64,000 nt of DNA from Phymatolithon calcareum (lineage: Eukaryota > Rhodophyta > Florideophyceae > Hapalidiales): assembly GCA_977006965.1 (NCBI GenBank), contig OZ345359.1:372001-436000 (forward strand), read 5' to 3'. Position 1 is the first letter of the stretch; the number at the start of each line of letters is the position of its first letter. The notes under the pieces are model-generated. The model worked only from the letters and a program-made list of their open reading frames with translations, had not been told where the DNA came from and did no database searches. The position numbers and the translations under genes were made by a program. Shown here piece by piece: positions 43,800 through 55,384 of the stretch.

Positions 43800-44330
43800 A
43801 TCTTTCCTGGTCATGTGTATTTCCTACCGACGCTTTGTCCCAAATTTCGCACGAACGGCTGCCCCCTTGAATGCCTTTTCCGTGAAGGGACAATATTTTC
43901 GCCTCCCCCACCCCGATGATGAACGAACCGCAGCATTCGAGATTCGAAGAAGGCACTCGCAGCACCACCGGTCCTCCGGCTCCCTCGACCTGACTTGCCG
44001 TTCTCGGTCGATACAGATGCCTGTGAGTATCAAGTCGGGTATGCAGTTGTGAAAACTCACCAAGATGACACAAGACACCCTGTTTGGTCTTGGAGTCGTT
44101 CAATAGTCCCGGCGGAACGAAAGTATAGCGTCGGCGAGAAGGAATGTCCCGTACTGATCTGGGCTGTGCAGATACTTCGACCGTATCTGCAACGTGGTCA
44201 CTTCGATTTGTACACCGACCAGCAAGCCCTGAAGTGGATGATGGAGTTGAAGGATGTTAGTGATCGGATCGCATGATGGAGTTTGTGCCTCTTGAAATTC
44301 GACCTCACATTTTAATACAAAAAATGCGCT
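43800..44330 (+). pseudogene. Gypsy-2 RT end and RNase H
   Basis: CISYRRFVPNFARTAAPL at about 43815 is the late RT block seen in Gypsy-1 as NVYRRFIPNFARVAAPL. Frame 43995-44276 has FSVDTDACEYQVG, SWSRSIVPAERKYSVGEKEC and LYTDQQALKW, the RNase H catalytic regions. The polymerase palm with YIDD is missing from this copy. Confidence 0.8.
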
Positions 44331-44899
44331 AAGAACACGATCTCCGATGCCGTCTTTCAGTTTCCAACTTTAGTGAGACCATCATGAGCCCGGACCTCGA
44401 TATACCGTGCTTTCTTGTCCAGGACGCCCCAGCATGTTCTTTTTCGCCGATGCCGCGAGTGGACTCTGCGCCGTGAGAAAGCATCGACTGGGATGAAAAA
44501 GATGATCCCGCAGACCATGCAGTGCTCTGTCGTCCTGCTTCCGTGCGGGTATTCAAAGTAGATAAAGACACGCCAACTGCAATCAAGATAGAAGAGCTGC
44601 GTCGCGTTCACGACGCCGACCAGTGGTGCCAGTCGATCTGCCAGTAAATGGCTCAGAAATATGGACAGTTGAACGACAAAGAGGACAAACGGAGCGCTCG
44701 TCCGTGTGGCGGCAGTGGATGGGGCATTACAGGCCTTATTACCGGTTTTCTTGTGGCAAAGTTCACTTTTCGTCTCGCACCACACGCCATTTGCCGGACA
44801 CCCCGGTATTTCGTGAAGGCTTTACAAACTTCGGAGGATATTTTTTGGTCATCCATGATGGCAGACGTTAGTGCCATGTCTAGGCACTGCCACGAGTGA

Positions 44900-45190
44900 G
44901 CGAAGAAACTCGTCAAGCTCCGTTCACATTCAACGAAGTTGAAACTGTTCTCACGTTCTTAACAATTCGAATTCGTGGCTATCGATATCGTTGGGCGCTT
45001 GTGCGGTCGTCACATGGGCATAAAATCCTGCTGGTCATCACCGACCGATACTCCAAGCTTTCGCGAGTTGTACCCTTGTCAACAGTCTCAGCATTAACCG
45101 TAGCACACGCTTGTGCACGCACTGATTTGACGGCGACACAAGCTGCAAGCGAATACGGATGGTCCGTACGAAGTGATATCCACTGAATCA
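44900..45190 (+). pseudogene. Gypsy-2 integrase core remnant
   Basis: GHKILLVITDRYSKLSRVVPLSTVSALTVAHA aligns with Gypsy-1 ENLLVITDRYSKLSRAVPLKSTTAHAVA, just after the first catalytic Asp. The second Asp and Glu are not found, because the sequence is deleted after about 45120. Confidence 0.75.
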
Positions 45191-45469
45191 CATACGCTCA
45201 AAATCTGACGTGATGGTCTCACCAACGTCGTATCATAAGACCGCATCGCCGTGGCGCCGCCTACATACGAGATGCTAGGCGACACGAGGGAAATGGAGTG
45301 CACCGATGAGTCGACAAATCGACCGTCATCTCCTCGGCGCACTTCTGTGACAGTCCCCAAAACCAGGATATTGCGATCCGCGTCAAAACGCATCACTGCC
45401 CGTGACATTGTGCCCCCATTACAGCCTCAGCCAACAAAACACTGGACTCAACGCGGGAAAGTACTTTCG

Positions 45470-45610
45470 ACGTCTTGCACTTCGATAAGATCGTGGACGT
45501 TGACCCTAAAAGACGACAGTACTTGATACGTTGGATAGACGCGAACCAGGAAGATTCATGGGAACCTCCACACCACGTGCCCTACAACGCCGTTGTTCGG
45601 TTTTTCCGCC
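45470..45610 (+). pseudogene. Gypsy-2 chromodomain
   Basis: HFDKIVDVDPKRRQYLIRWI ... QEDSWEPPHHVPYNAVVRFF has the chromodomain pattern, with I/V-aromatic-W spacing and a WEP-like turn. It is closer to canonical than the Gypsy-1 module and supports a chromovirus assignment for both. Confidence 0.75.
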
Positions 45611-46384
45611 GGGCGAAGACGACGATGCCGACATGGATGAACGGGAACAATGCCAACACGGATCTGCGGGATAGGCGGCGTGTCCAAGAACGGACCCTTT
45701 ACGCCCAAACCCCACCTTCATCATAACGTTGAACGCCAAGAGAAACCACCTGTCCTGATGGAAAATCCCAGGAAGCCTTGCATGCGGAAACGGGCAACGG
45801 CCAGTGCAGCGCTACGTGGAGTCACCCACGATAAGAAGGGTACCATAACGGCCTTGTGGGAATATTGGATGCAAACAGGATCAAACCGTTTATTCAAATT
45901 CCAAACGTGTCTAGAAGAAAGGCAGAAGAGATCCACGTCCTAAAGACAATTGTATCCACTACCGGGCTTCCAGTCACCAGATCTAATTCAGAACTCTCCA
46001 CAGCCGTGTCTGCGACCATCCGAGCGCTCGGGAACACGTTCGAACAAACCGCAGATAACAGCGGTATTGCTGAGCACAAGCCCTCTCTCACTGGATATGG
46101 ACGTCCTAACGGAAGGACGATCTAGAACTCTTAACAAGCTTTCCGCATTGAGCTGATCTGGTCCGCCGGTGCATCCGCTGGTTCGGGATTCTGCTCCCTG
46201 CGCACACGCATCGTCCACTCTCAGAGGTTGTCCGACTCCTCCCGCCGCTGTCTACATCCGAAGTCTGAGCATCTAGGCTGCGAACGTAGCCCAGGCCCCT
46301 CCACACGGCTTCGATGCCTCACCCAATCCGCGCGGGTAAACTGCCTTAAATTTGTGGACGCTCGATCACACCATCTAGTGATCG

Positions 46385-46717
46385 CTAATAGGCATCTAGG
46401 CGCAACAGCGCTGTTCTTACGTCAAAATTCATTCGGTGGATAATGTTGGACAGCATAAGGCAGAATACGAACGGACTACGCGAAAGCGGGCCGATCCAAA
46501 TCGGTATCATCCTCTTCCACGCCCACGCTTGCAGGATTCTATTCAGCACGTGTATCTTCACGTGCGCCCGCCATTCATCCGTTCGAATTACCCTGCGATA
46601 CTCTGATGTAGGAAATCCTGCTCGCTCCAGCACAGCAAAACTCGGCTCACAATTGGCATTCCTCGCGCTTGGCCCGACATTGACCACCTCCAGTGCCTGA
46701 TAGACGCCTAAAGACAC
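46385..46717 (-). pseudogene. Antisense frame of Gypsy-2
   Basis: A 110-codon minus-strand frame between chromodomain and 3' LTR, the same place as the Gypsy-1 antisense gene. It contains DEWRAHVKIHVLNRILQAW and GPLSRSPFVFCLMLSNIIHR, which can be set against Gypsy-1 GWHRFEV...MPTVLRCW and GPVPHCLWAAFFAQWVRNVAH. The resemblance is faint and unscored. If homologous, this is a decayed copy of the same gene. Confidence 0.35.
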
Positions 46718-46914
46718 TGCGCGCGGGAAACAAACACGGTCGTTTGGTCAGTGTCACCGATGATGTGCGGTTCGCACCGTGTCGCGTGAGAAGTCTCTAA
46801 TGTACGTACAAAATGTCACTGCTCTCGCTGCACTCAGCTCGCTGGTCCGATTTTATCGATGGGACACAATTCAAGAAACCCCGCGGTTCTCTTCTTCGTC
46901 GCCCTGCTTCGGTT

Positions 46915-46930
46915 TTGGAGGAGGAGGTGG
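46915..46930 (+). other. Gypsy-2 polypurine tract
   Basis: TTGGAGGAGGAGGTGG lies nine bases before the 3' LTR start. The tract is interrupted by T and appears decayed. Confidence 0.5.
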
Positions 46931-46939
46931 TTATAGTAT

Positions 46940-47355
46940 TGTCAATTGTCCCGCTGGAGCTTACAGCGTTGGCCACGTATTGGTTACCGACGGTAATTAC
47001 AATTACCACTCCTTTTTATCGCTCTGCGACGTCGCCTGTGGAACGTATGCCATGCTCGCCGTCCACTACAGTAAACTGGGCAAGCACCCTTGGCTAGAAG
47101 TCTTCGTGTCTGCATCTATAACGGTTCTCTAGATGGATCCCTTGGTCTGCTTTCTTCGGCGAAAGCTTCGTTGTACCGCTTAATCTCATCTGATGCCCTG
47201 ACTCATCTGTTCTCCTGTGTTTCTTTTCCGTTCTTGTCCGTTTGCGTCACTGCTCTTTTCTGGACTTCGGAGATCTATCGTGATCGCTCTACCATGCGCT
47301 ACCGCACATCGCTCACCTGTTTACAGTCCAGGTTCGCACCCCTCCATTATACTAC
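46940..47355 (+). repeat. Gypsy-2 3' LTR
   Basis: Partner of 41089-41522. Followed by AGTAA TSD. Confidence 0.88.
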
Positions 47356-47360
47356 AGTAA

Positions 47361-48060
47361 AACCAACTCTAATTGCTCCAGTTAATCTGGAGTTGATCAC
47401 CTATTGGTCAATACTCTCAAACATGAGCTCCAGATTACTCCGCCTATAGTTTAGCAGAGTAGAACTCCAATTACAAAAATTTTAGAGAGCCGCCCGTAAT
47501 TGACAAGGAAATCCTAATTAATGTTAGTGAATCAGAATTAGATTCCAGGTCATATGTTCGAGATGCTGAATCAGATCAAGTGTTTGAAGTTTGACTTTAC
47601 GAAATATTTGATTTCCGGGGGAAGTTTCAATCGAAGCATTGAAATATTTCGCATGAAGCAGATTAATATTTTATTAGATATACGAGGAAAGATGCGACTA
47701 GCTTGCAGGTGGTATTAGGATTACTTCAGCAAGTTTTAAATTGCTTTCGGGTAAATACGTATCACGACTCCCGGTATCAGCAGTCATCCAGTACCTTGCA
47801 AGCTTCCAGACGCATATGTGCATATCATTCGCAATGCTGCACCGTCTCCGTGCCGTGGACGTCTGAAATGCATCCCTATGCTGCAACAGTGACCTTCTTG
47901 TGCGTCATATTTACAATACTGATACGCATCAGTGCAAATATGCACTGTGTGTGTAAAATCATGGTGCAAGTTTTACCATACTTGGGCAATCATGCATTCT
48001 TTCCTGTCTTCCTAGAGCCTCTTATTGTCCCGATGCACACTAATGGTGTGACTCTACAGT
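47361..48060 (+). repeat. LTR-B copy 1, right part
   Basis: About 700 bp at roughly 80% identity to 58050-58745, for example ATCACCTATTGGTCAATACT and TATTTTATTAGATATACGAG in both. It continues LTR-B after the Gypsy-2 insertion. Similarity ends at about 48060, well before the terminal part of copy 2. Confidence 0.8.
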
Positions 48061-48102
48061 ATTGAAAGCGCAATCGTCAACAAGGTTAGATTTTATTGGT
48101 AT

Positions 48103-48600
48103 CTAATTTGGGGCGTCATCGCCGCTAGTATAAGGACTGCTTGGGCCACTGCTTACGATTCCACTAAAATTTTCAGGGTCATTGCAGAATGAAATATGGT
48201 TCTCCGTCACGATCATGCCCATCTTGTTCGTGCAGTGCTCTCGTGCACATTTACACTTTGGCCCGCACCGTCCATTACGCTTTACAAGAGCAACGCGAGG
48301 GAATAGTACAGCATTTCCAGCTTCTAGTTTTTCCCCAAGCATGTTTCAGCGGTTTTAGTAGCTTAATAACTGCGCCTCTTTCCTTCTTGTCCGCATCAAG
48401 CACCAAAATCGGTAACCCGTTATTGAAGCCGAATTCGTACCCACATGGAACTTCCCCCAACATTGAATTTTCAAGCTTCCCCCGTACTTGTACCAGTTCA
48501 TTAAAATCGCCCGACGATACACATCATGCAAGTGAGCTTCCTGGGGAAGCAATGCACAAGCTCTCCTAGAGTTTGCATAGCGCATTCATCACATCGACGA
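48103..48600 (-). pseudogene. Unrecognised minus-strand frames with Cys cluster
   Basis: Overlapping frames 48585-48355, 48463-48275 and 48342-48103 could be one broken gene (LPILVLDADKKERGAVIKLL; then NGRCGPKCKCAREHCTNKM). The spacing CX3CXCX4C suggests a metal-binding cluster, perhaps of the type found near KDZ or other transposases. No family assigned. Confidence 0.25.
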
Positions 48601-48609
48601 CGAGCTCCT

Positions 48610-50800
48610 CGGAACACTCGACGTTGTTAACAACAAGTGATCATAGCATAAAGAAAGTACATTAGTGTTCTGCTTCGTTTTCGCACTGCTGATTCCGTGA
48701 AAATCAGCACAGTGCGCAACGATTTTTACTGCCACTTTCCGAAGCGTGTTGTAAGACTGTTTTCTCTCGCCCCAATGAACCTACCGAGGAGGCTGCCACG
48801 GCATTGGTAATCTCTCGTTCTGCAGATTCTTGAAGTTCTCCAACTTTTGCGATCGGTGCATTTCCTTTTTCACAGCCACGAACCTCATGTGCCTCCCCGT
48901 TTGAGAAACTTACCGCACTTTTCGCAACATCAGAACGCTGCTTTCAGCGGGACAAAAGATCTTGCACGGGATTTTTTCGCGGTACTGCTTTTATCGCCCT
49001 CTTCGCGCCGCCGTTTTTTGGCTTCATTAGTTAATGTCCGGAGAGTCTTGGCGTATGTGTGGCATATTATAGAGCCCAATGATTTAGGAGCAGGTAGTGC
49101 TGACGATGATGCTAGATTAGCTGAGACCTTTTTCCGTACCACGAATGGTGCTCTATTGGGGAGATATGCCAAAATCTATACGTGCAGGGCAAGGTTCATT
49201 GGCCGGTTGGAAGATAGCTCGTTTCGGCATGTCTGACATGGATGCACAGCGTCTCATGTTTGCGTGGGTAACCCGTGAGGCCGGTGTTCCTCGCCGATAT
49301 CGCGGACGATAGAATCCCTGAAGGTGGGGAGGTCGTGATCGTGGGAGGAGGGAGCAAGATGGGCAATATGTGGGAGACGAGGACGAGCTGAGCGATGGTG
49401 AGAAGAGCGATCAGATTTGGATTGTTCATTATGGACGTGCCTAAATTCCAAGCAGTGTTTTACACGTGTTACCAGCGTCGTCGACGACTAAATTTTATTT
49501 CAGTGCCCCGCGAGTGCCGATCGGTACCAGTCTTCCCAACATCACCGTCGACTTTTTTCCATGTCAAATTTTTAAACGCTCAGTTACTCTTCTAACGTTT
49601 CTTGAGCCAAAATTTTAAGCTTCTGCAATTCAGGGCACTGATCTGATAACTACTGAACTCCTTTAGATCAACAATAGTTTGCATGCTGCTTTAAAGTGTG
49701 GCTGTCCACTCTTGAACCGTCTCAAACAGCACACAATTATCCTTTTTCGCATTGAACGAATTTTCACTGTACTCTAATACAGAGTGTCATACCTCGTACT
49801 GTTTTTCGCTACGAACTGGCGATTTTGAACTGGTATGTGCTAGCAGGGGAAAGTAAGAGGGGGAGGAAAGCGAAGCGTATGATACTTGAATTTTGTATAA
49901 ACAAAACAGCGTTCTTGATTGAAAATACGAACTCTCAACAAGAAAACAAATATGAAACCAGATTTAATGTCTAAAATTTTCTCTTGTATTCGATGCCGTG
50001 AATGTCAGGGGTGCTAATAATTGCGCATCCATTCTGCGGTAAAAAATAATGACCAAACAGCAAGATTAGGAATGGGCACAGCTTGTGCACGTAAGCGGGA
50101 TTTTGTGCTAGTAGTTTCGAAGAGCTCGGCTGACGCCAACGCACAAACCGCATTGATTAAGGCGTTGGAGCTGTATAGACACTGTCAAGTGCTTTGCGCT
50201 CGGTAAACAGTGAGCGCTTATTGGGTGACATTCTCGAATATGCCATGGCAGGAGTACACGAGTACATTAAATTCACTAATTTTGTTGATACATCTATTTT
50301 GTGCGCAGAAACAACTACGGATTTTTATTTTTTGATTCATTGAAAATTTGCTTTTCTCGCCCTCTTACATTCCCTTGGTGCTAAAATTAGTCTGTGAAAG
50401 CAGGGGAAAGGTAACGTTCTCCTGGTGAGAGTATTAAGGACCTACACTCCCATCCTAGATTTTCACTTTTATTCTTTTATGAGCTTGAGAACACGAGAAG
50501 CTCATTGGACACTTTCTGTTATGGCATTTCATAATTGGCTAAGCAAAAAAATCCTCGCGCCGTGGAAACGTTTTCCGGATATTCTCAGCAGAGCGTTCCT
50601 TCTAAATTGGAACAGCTCCTTAAACGCTCAGTTTAAGATCACTTCTTGATCCGTTCTTTCCATTTTGAAAACTTTTATAGAGAGCCAAGAACGTAGGTTA
50701 CGCAAAAACCGAAAAAAATAAAAGAAAAGTGATGAAATAAAGAGCGTGGAGCACTTTTCGTAATTCAGATCTTGAAAAATATTGGCCAAAAAAGATGGAC
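48610..50800. other. Stretch without recognised gene
   Basis: Short frames only. An imperfect inverted pair lies at about 49840-49875 (GCAGGGGAAAGTAAGAGGG) and 50350-50390 (minus-strand GGGAATGTAAGAGGGCGAG), which may mark a decayed MITE of about 550 bp. Confidence 0.35.
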
Positions 50801-51188
50801 AATTACAGGGGGTCCTCGGATTAAGGGTGCTCTATGTTAGGGGCTGATTCGGATTAAGGGTCAATTTCATCCAAATATGATATTTCTAGTGTGAACACCA
50901 GGAGTTAGTGCAGTGCCCATAAATCTCCTATCTCGGATCATTGGATTGGCTGAGTTTTAAAGTTCTCAACAAAAAAACCAGATAAACATTTCTGCCATGA
51001 TGAGAAGTTTACAGAAAAATTACGGATACTACACACAGAAACTTATTTCTAGTACATTTTTAAGGATTGTCCATACATTTGAGCGTATGGTTGAGGAAGC
51101 TTATGACATCAGCAAAGTTGAACGTTATTTCCATTCTTAAGTAGCTCACTCTCCCCTCACAAACACCGCACCACATCAGAAATTAGCC

Positions 51189-52865
51189 ATGGCCGGTCGA
51201 ATCACCAAGCCCGGTCGTCGAAACCTCACACTTGGCGAGAAAGTACAAGTCATTCGCTTCCTAGACCGTGACTATGGGATTCAAAAAGCGGCTCTTCGCT
51301 TTAATATCGGAACGTCCACTGTCCAGCATATCAAACAAAGCCGAGAAGTTGTGCTTTCCCCAGCATGAGGAAGAACTGAGTACTGAATCAAAGCGCTAGT
51401 GGAAACCTAAGCACCCAATCATTGACGAGAAGATCAATCAATTCGTTTGCTTTGTTGGTGCCCAGCGTTTGCCTGTCACGCTCGGTCTAATTCAAGAGCG
51501 TGCCAAAATGACCGCAACCGCCGAAGGGATAACCGAATTTAAGGCTTCACGGGGCTGGGTTCAAAAATTTCTGCGTCGAAACAAAGTCCAGCCTTCGTTT
51601 AAACTGCACGGGAAGGGCGATGCAGCAATGCCTCCATATTATGCTGAACGTATGGAAGAAATCCGCCAAAACGCATCCCAGTATGATCAAAAAAACATAT
51701 TCAGCCAGGATGAGTCGGGTCTGCTCTACCGTATGGGGCCGTGAAGAACGTATCTAACCGCTGATGAGCCCAGTGCAGCCACACGTGGAACTGAGCTTCA
51801 GAGATGAAGGCAGAGACATACAATCGTGTTTCGCGTTAACGCGGATGGCAGTCACAAGCTCCCTATGAAATACATCGGTAAATCCGTTGTACCGGTATTC
51901 TACAGAGACCATTCCACTTGCGTGTCACGTTACAGCTCTCATTCAAATGGATGGATGGATACTGAAGGATTCATGGCGTGGATTCATTGGTGGTACGGAG
52001 AAGTGAAAAAAGTTTCGAACGGCCCGTGGCTTCTGATTATGGACAATTGTGGAGGTCATGTCAAAGTTACTCTACCTGGTGTTCGCATTGAGTTTTTACC
52101 GAAAATTGCACAGCTGCCTATCAACCACTGGACAAGGGACTCATCTCTCAGTCCAAGATTCGGTATCGGTCCTTATTACCAAGCGAGATAATTGATATTA
52201 TATCTCTAATGCAGTCCTCAAATCACTCTTTCAAAGAGAACAGTGGCAGAGGTCGTTGGGGACTCCGTGAAGGACAACTAGCTCACGTCGCTGACGCTAT
52301 ACGATTGATGGACCAATCTTTGGGCTCTACAACGCAGTCAGCAATTATCAATTACTGGGTGAACAGTTGCTGTCTTCCTCAGACACATATTGACACGCTG
52401 AAACGTATTGTTGGCGGTCACGAGGAGCTCATCGATCTTACTCAAACGATACCCAGAGAAGATGCCGTCGGTCTTGACACGTTGCGGTCGGTTATTGCGA
52501 TGTCCCCTATACCTGACACCCGCGTTAACGAGTTTCTCAATGATTTGGTCGATATTGAGACTGCGGATGACATGCTGCAAGATCTCAACAGTCCAGCTCC
52601 GCTTCCTGGTCGACTTCAGATGTTTACAGCTGAGGCCGATATACAGACGCAATTTGATACGGCAATCAGAGAATCATCTCATAACCAAGAAAACGTTGAA
52701 GAGGTTCCACTTTTTATTCAAGAGTGTGACAGTACCATCAAGATGCTCGAAGTGCTTCAGAGTCAGTCCTCTAATCTCATGGCAGATGAGTCATTTAGAA
52801 ATGTTTTTATGAAAGCGTTAGACCGTGCTAACGAACTGCGACGTAATCATAGTATAAGTCAGTAA
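51189..52865 (+). pseudogene. Pogo/Tigger transposase, inactivated
   Basis: ATG 51189 starts an N-terminal helix-turn-helix (LTLGEKVQVIRFLD ... GIQKAALRFNIGTSTVQHI), stopped by TGA at 51366. Frame 51469-51744 has a second DNA-binding segment (ASRGWVQKFLRRN) and NIFSQDESGLLYR, the first catalytic Asp. After a TGA, frame 51826-52191 has LLIMDNCGGH (second Asp). A one-base shift near 52120 restores a QPLDKGL motif in another frame (third Asp), continuing in frame to 52865. Stops and shifts make it non-functional. Confidence 0.85.
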
Positions 52866-53475
52866 TGTCGATTGGAATAAAACCTTCATTTCTTGTTTAC
52901 GATGATTATGTCCTTTAAACTATTGTTAAAGTTTTAGGTCGCTTTTTTATAAGTATTAAATCCAGCTTTGAGAGAATAATCATCTCTAAGTACTATTAGA
53001 AATGATATTTTAGTGAAAATTTAGCTCAAAATTTATAAAAGTAGATTTTAGACGTAAGCAATCCATCTGGCGAAGTTCTCAATGAGTGGCGTTTATCTGC
53101 GCTGACGTGATGTGATTGAGCATTTCCCGAACATCCCTCTTTGGATCTCGCGTGTAAGACAAATTATGTCTGTTCCGCCGCTGCATAGAAGATTGAACCC
53201 GAGACCTCATGACTCATCAGTGGGCACAGATAACGGACTATTCAGATTCCAGGAATTTATGCGAGTCCATTTGGCTACGTTGTTGTTTCAATGGAAGTAA
53301 CGATTTGTATATAAATTGAACTGCTTCCAAGTGCATCAGCGTGCATCGTGTCGAGAATTTAGCGTATTTCGGAGGGAGAACCTTTTCAAAGTTTATAGTC
53401 AATATTTTATTTTTTGTTGTGCACTGGTCTTAATACTTGTGTAGTTCTCGGTGCCACGTGGCTAAATTTGTCATA

Positions 53476-53873
53476 CAGTCAGACCTCGATAAATGGAACC
53501 TCTTTTTTAGAATAACCTCGGTTAGCAGCATAATCGAGTGCTCCACGAACACCGTATCCGCCTAAATTTAACGACAATTAAAGGATTCTAGAATATTTGA
53601 TAGGAGCATTACTCCATGTTCGAGGTCACGGGGCATACCTTAAATTTTGTTATAATTTTGTTTAGCGTACACGGAGCATATCCTCACTCGTAGAATACTG
53701 TAAGTACTTTTCATGTTTCTCCTGCCATTGGCATACAGTACAGTAGAATATGGCTACTGTTCGGCACACGTGTGATCCAAAACTTATGATTCAAAATTCG
53801 ACTTGAGAATAACCTCGATTTTGAGAATATTGGACCATTCCACATTGCCCATCCATTTATCGAGGTCTGACTG
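53476..53873. mobile_element. 398-bp MITE nested in the pogo element
   Basis: Inverted termini CAGTCAGACCTCGATAAATG at 53476 and on the minus strand at 53873, flanked by TA on both sides (53474-53475 and 53874-53875). No coding capacity. Termini resemble Tigger-group ends, so it was probably mobilised by a pogo-type transposase. Confidence 0.9.
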
Positions 53874-54358
53874 TAGCCGTGATTCAAAATAGGAAGTGAT
53901 TCGGATTAAGGGTCTGTGGCAACACGACCCTTAATCCGAGGACCCCCTGTTTCTCGAAAATGACTAGTTTAATTTCATATTGCCTCATTCAAAAGTTTCG
54001 AATGGTTGTAAACTACCACAGGAATACTGTAAACTTCGTAAAATCGAATATCTAGGTGGAAAAAAATTCACGCCGCGAGATCAAAAGTTTTTTAAAATCG
54101 GTAAAGGAACAGGCGAAAAATGTAATAAAATTCAGGCTGCGCCCCGACGAGAAGCTGCAACTGTTCGAAGGAAACACAGTAAGAATTTTTCTGTAATAAT
54201 TGATTAGAGCTGAAAATTGGAAACTTTTGTTGACTTCATGTTTGAAAATATTTCACTTGTTTCTAAATATTTTCTTGAAACTGGATACAGTGGCGTCGGT
54301 GCAAACCAAATAATTAAAATTTTCATCCAGTTTATGAGCATTGTTTCAGCCAGATAGA

Positions 54359-54431
54359 TGCGGCAAACTTCGAATTTAGTGCGTTTCGGCATATTTTTGC
54401 ATTTTAACACTGTTAAATATTTGCCACTAAA
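54359..54431 (+). repeat. 73-bp inverted repeat, left copy
   Basis: TGCGGCAAACTTCGAATTTA... matches the reverse complement of 56843-56915 at 67 of 73 positions. Confidence 0.8.
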
Positions 54432-54432
54432 C

Positions 54433-55082
54433 ATGCATTAAATTAAACGCACTACGTTTTAAAAATCTAAAGAAAAATTGGCCATTACCATATAGATGCA
54501 TACATTTGAAAGAACATATAGTTTCCATAAGTTCGAAAAAAACCGAATATATTCGTTTTTACAGAAAACCATATAATATATATTATATGCTATATGCTAG
54601 ATATTAAAGCAGCGAACATTCCGCTACCAACTCGCAAGCACCCAAGTTCGACCGAATTCTTTGAAGCAAACCATGCAATCTACTTGATGGAATAAGAAAT
54701 ATGCTGCAATTCAATCCTGAAGGGCAGAAATATGGCGCTTAAGATCTCGAATATTCGCCAATTTCGCCATACATATAAAATCTGTTGTCTCTCCAGTTCG
54801 AAAAAAATAACTAACTACACCATATTTTCTGCTTGAAGTCATTCTGTCTCTATTCGTCTCTTGGGTTGTTTTGAAGGAGTTAGAATTATGTCTAGAAGAA
54901 GGCAATAATTCAGCATATAGAGAAGTAAGATTCGTCGAATACTTGCCATAAGAATATATACGAATAAACTCGAATTTCTCGAACATATGACAAATATATG
55001 TTCTTTCAAATCTATGCATCTATATGGTAATGGCCAATTTTTCTTTAGGCTTTTAAAATGTCGCGCATTCAAATTAATGCAT
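54433..55082. mobile_element. Foldback/MITE-like element
   Basis: The arms 54433-54540 and 54975-55082 are inverted repeats of about 108 bp with scattered mismatches (e.g. GGCCATTACCATATAGATGC and its complement). The interior is AT-rich and shows no coding frame of interest. No clear TSD; an AC dinucleotide flanks both sides. It starts one base after the left 73-bp repeat. Confidence 0.75.
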
Positions 55083-55384
55083 ACAAGTGGCTCCGTGGCG
55101 GCGCTTTACGCCTGTGCAAAAGATAGAAAATGAAGAGTGTAAAGTACGGAGAAGTTAAACAAAAGATCTATTCCTCCAATTTAGTGTCCTTCTCCGTCCC
55201 CCTCCCGTCTCCGTGTTTTGCATATTTACCCTCCGCCAATCCTTGTCCGCTCCTCGTCTGAATCCCGTGTCCTGATCTGCCCAACGTTTCAGCTCTTGTC
55301 CTTGCTCCGCTCCATGCGTCACTGGTCTGCACTCCGTCAGACCCAAATTTCACTCTTCGCCTACTGATCTGACACACTTGTAAT

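Larger units (their letters stand above)
41089..47355 (+). mobile_element. Decayed chromodomain gypsy element (Gypsy-2)
   Basis: The LTRs are about 435 bp (41089-41522/3) and about 416 bp (46940-47355/6), starting TGTCAATT and ending ATACTAC(A). AGTAA at 41084-41088 is repeated at 47356-47360 as TSD; one base of the boundary is ambiguous. The PBS at 41525 matches Gypsy-1. Gag, RNase H and chromodomain fragments survive, but most of RT and integrase is lost or unreadable. The LTRs differ by an indel of about 18 bp and many substitutions, so it is older than Gypsy-1. Inserted into LTR-B. Confidence 0.85.
50806..53949 (+). mobile_element. Dead pogo/Tigger DNA transposon
   Basis: A perfect 23-bp inverted repeat starts CAGGGGGTCCTCGGATTAAG at 50806 and, on the minus strand, at 53949. 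The left flank is TA; the right flank is TT, probably a mutated TA. It contains a CENP-B-type DNA-binding domain and a DDE domain, both broken, and a nested 398-bp MITE. Near the right end TCGGATTAAGGGTC (53901-53914) pairs with 53926-53939 in a 14-bp stem. Confidence 0.88.

Noticed and set aside
47356-47361. GTAAA as Gypsy-2 TSD with LTR ending ACA
   Set aside because: Does not match the left flank AGTAA over five bases; shifting the boundary by one base gives a perfect AGTAA pair.
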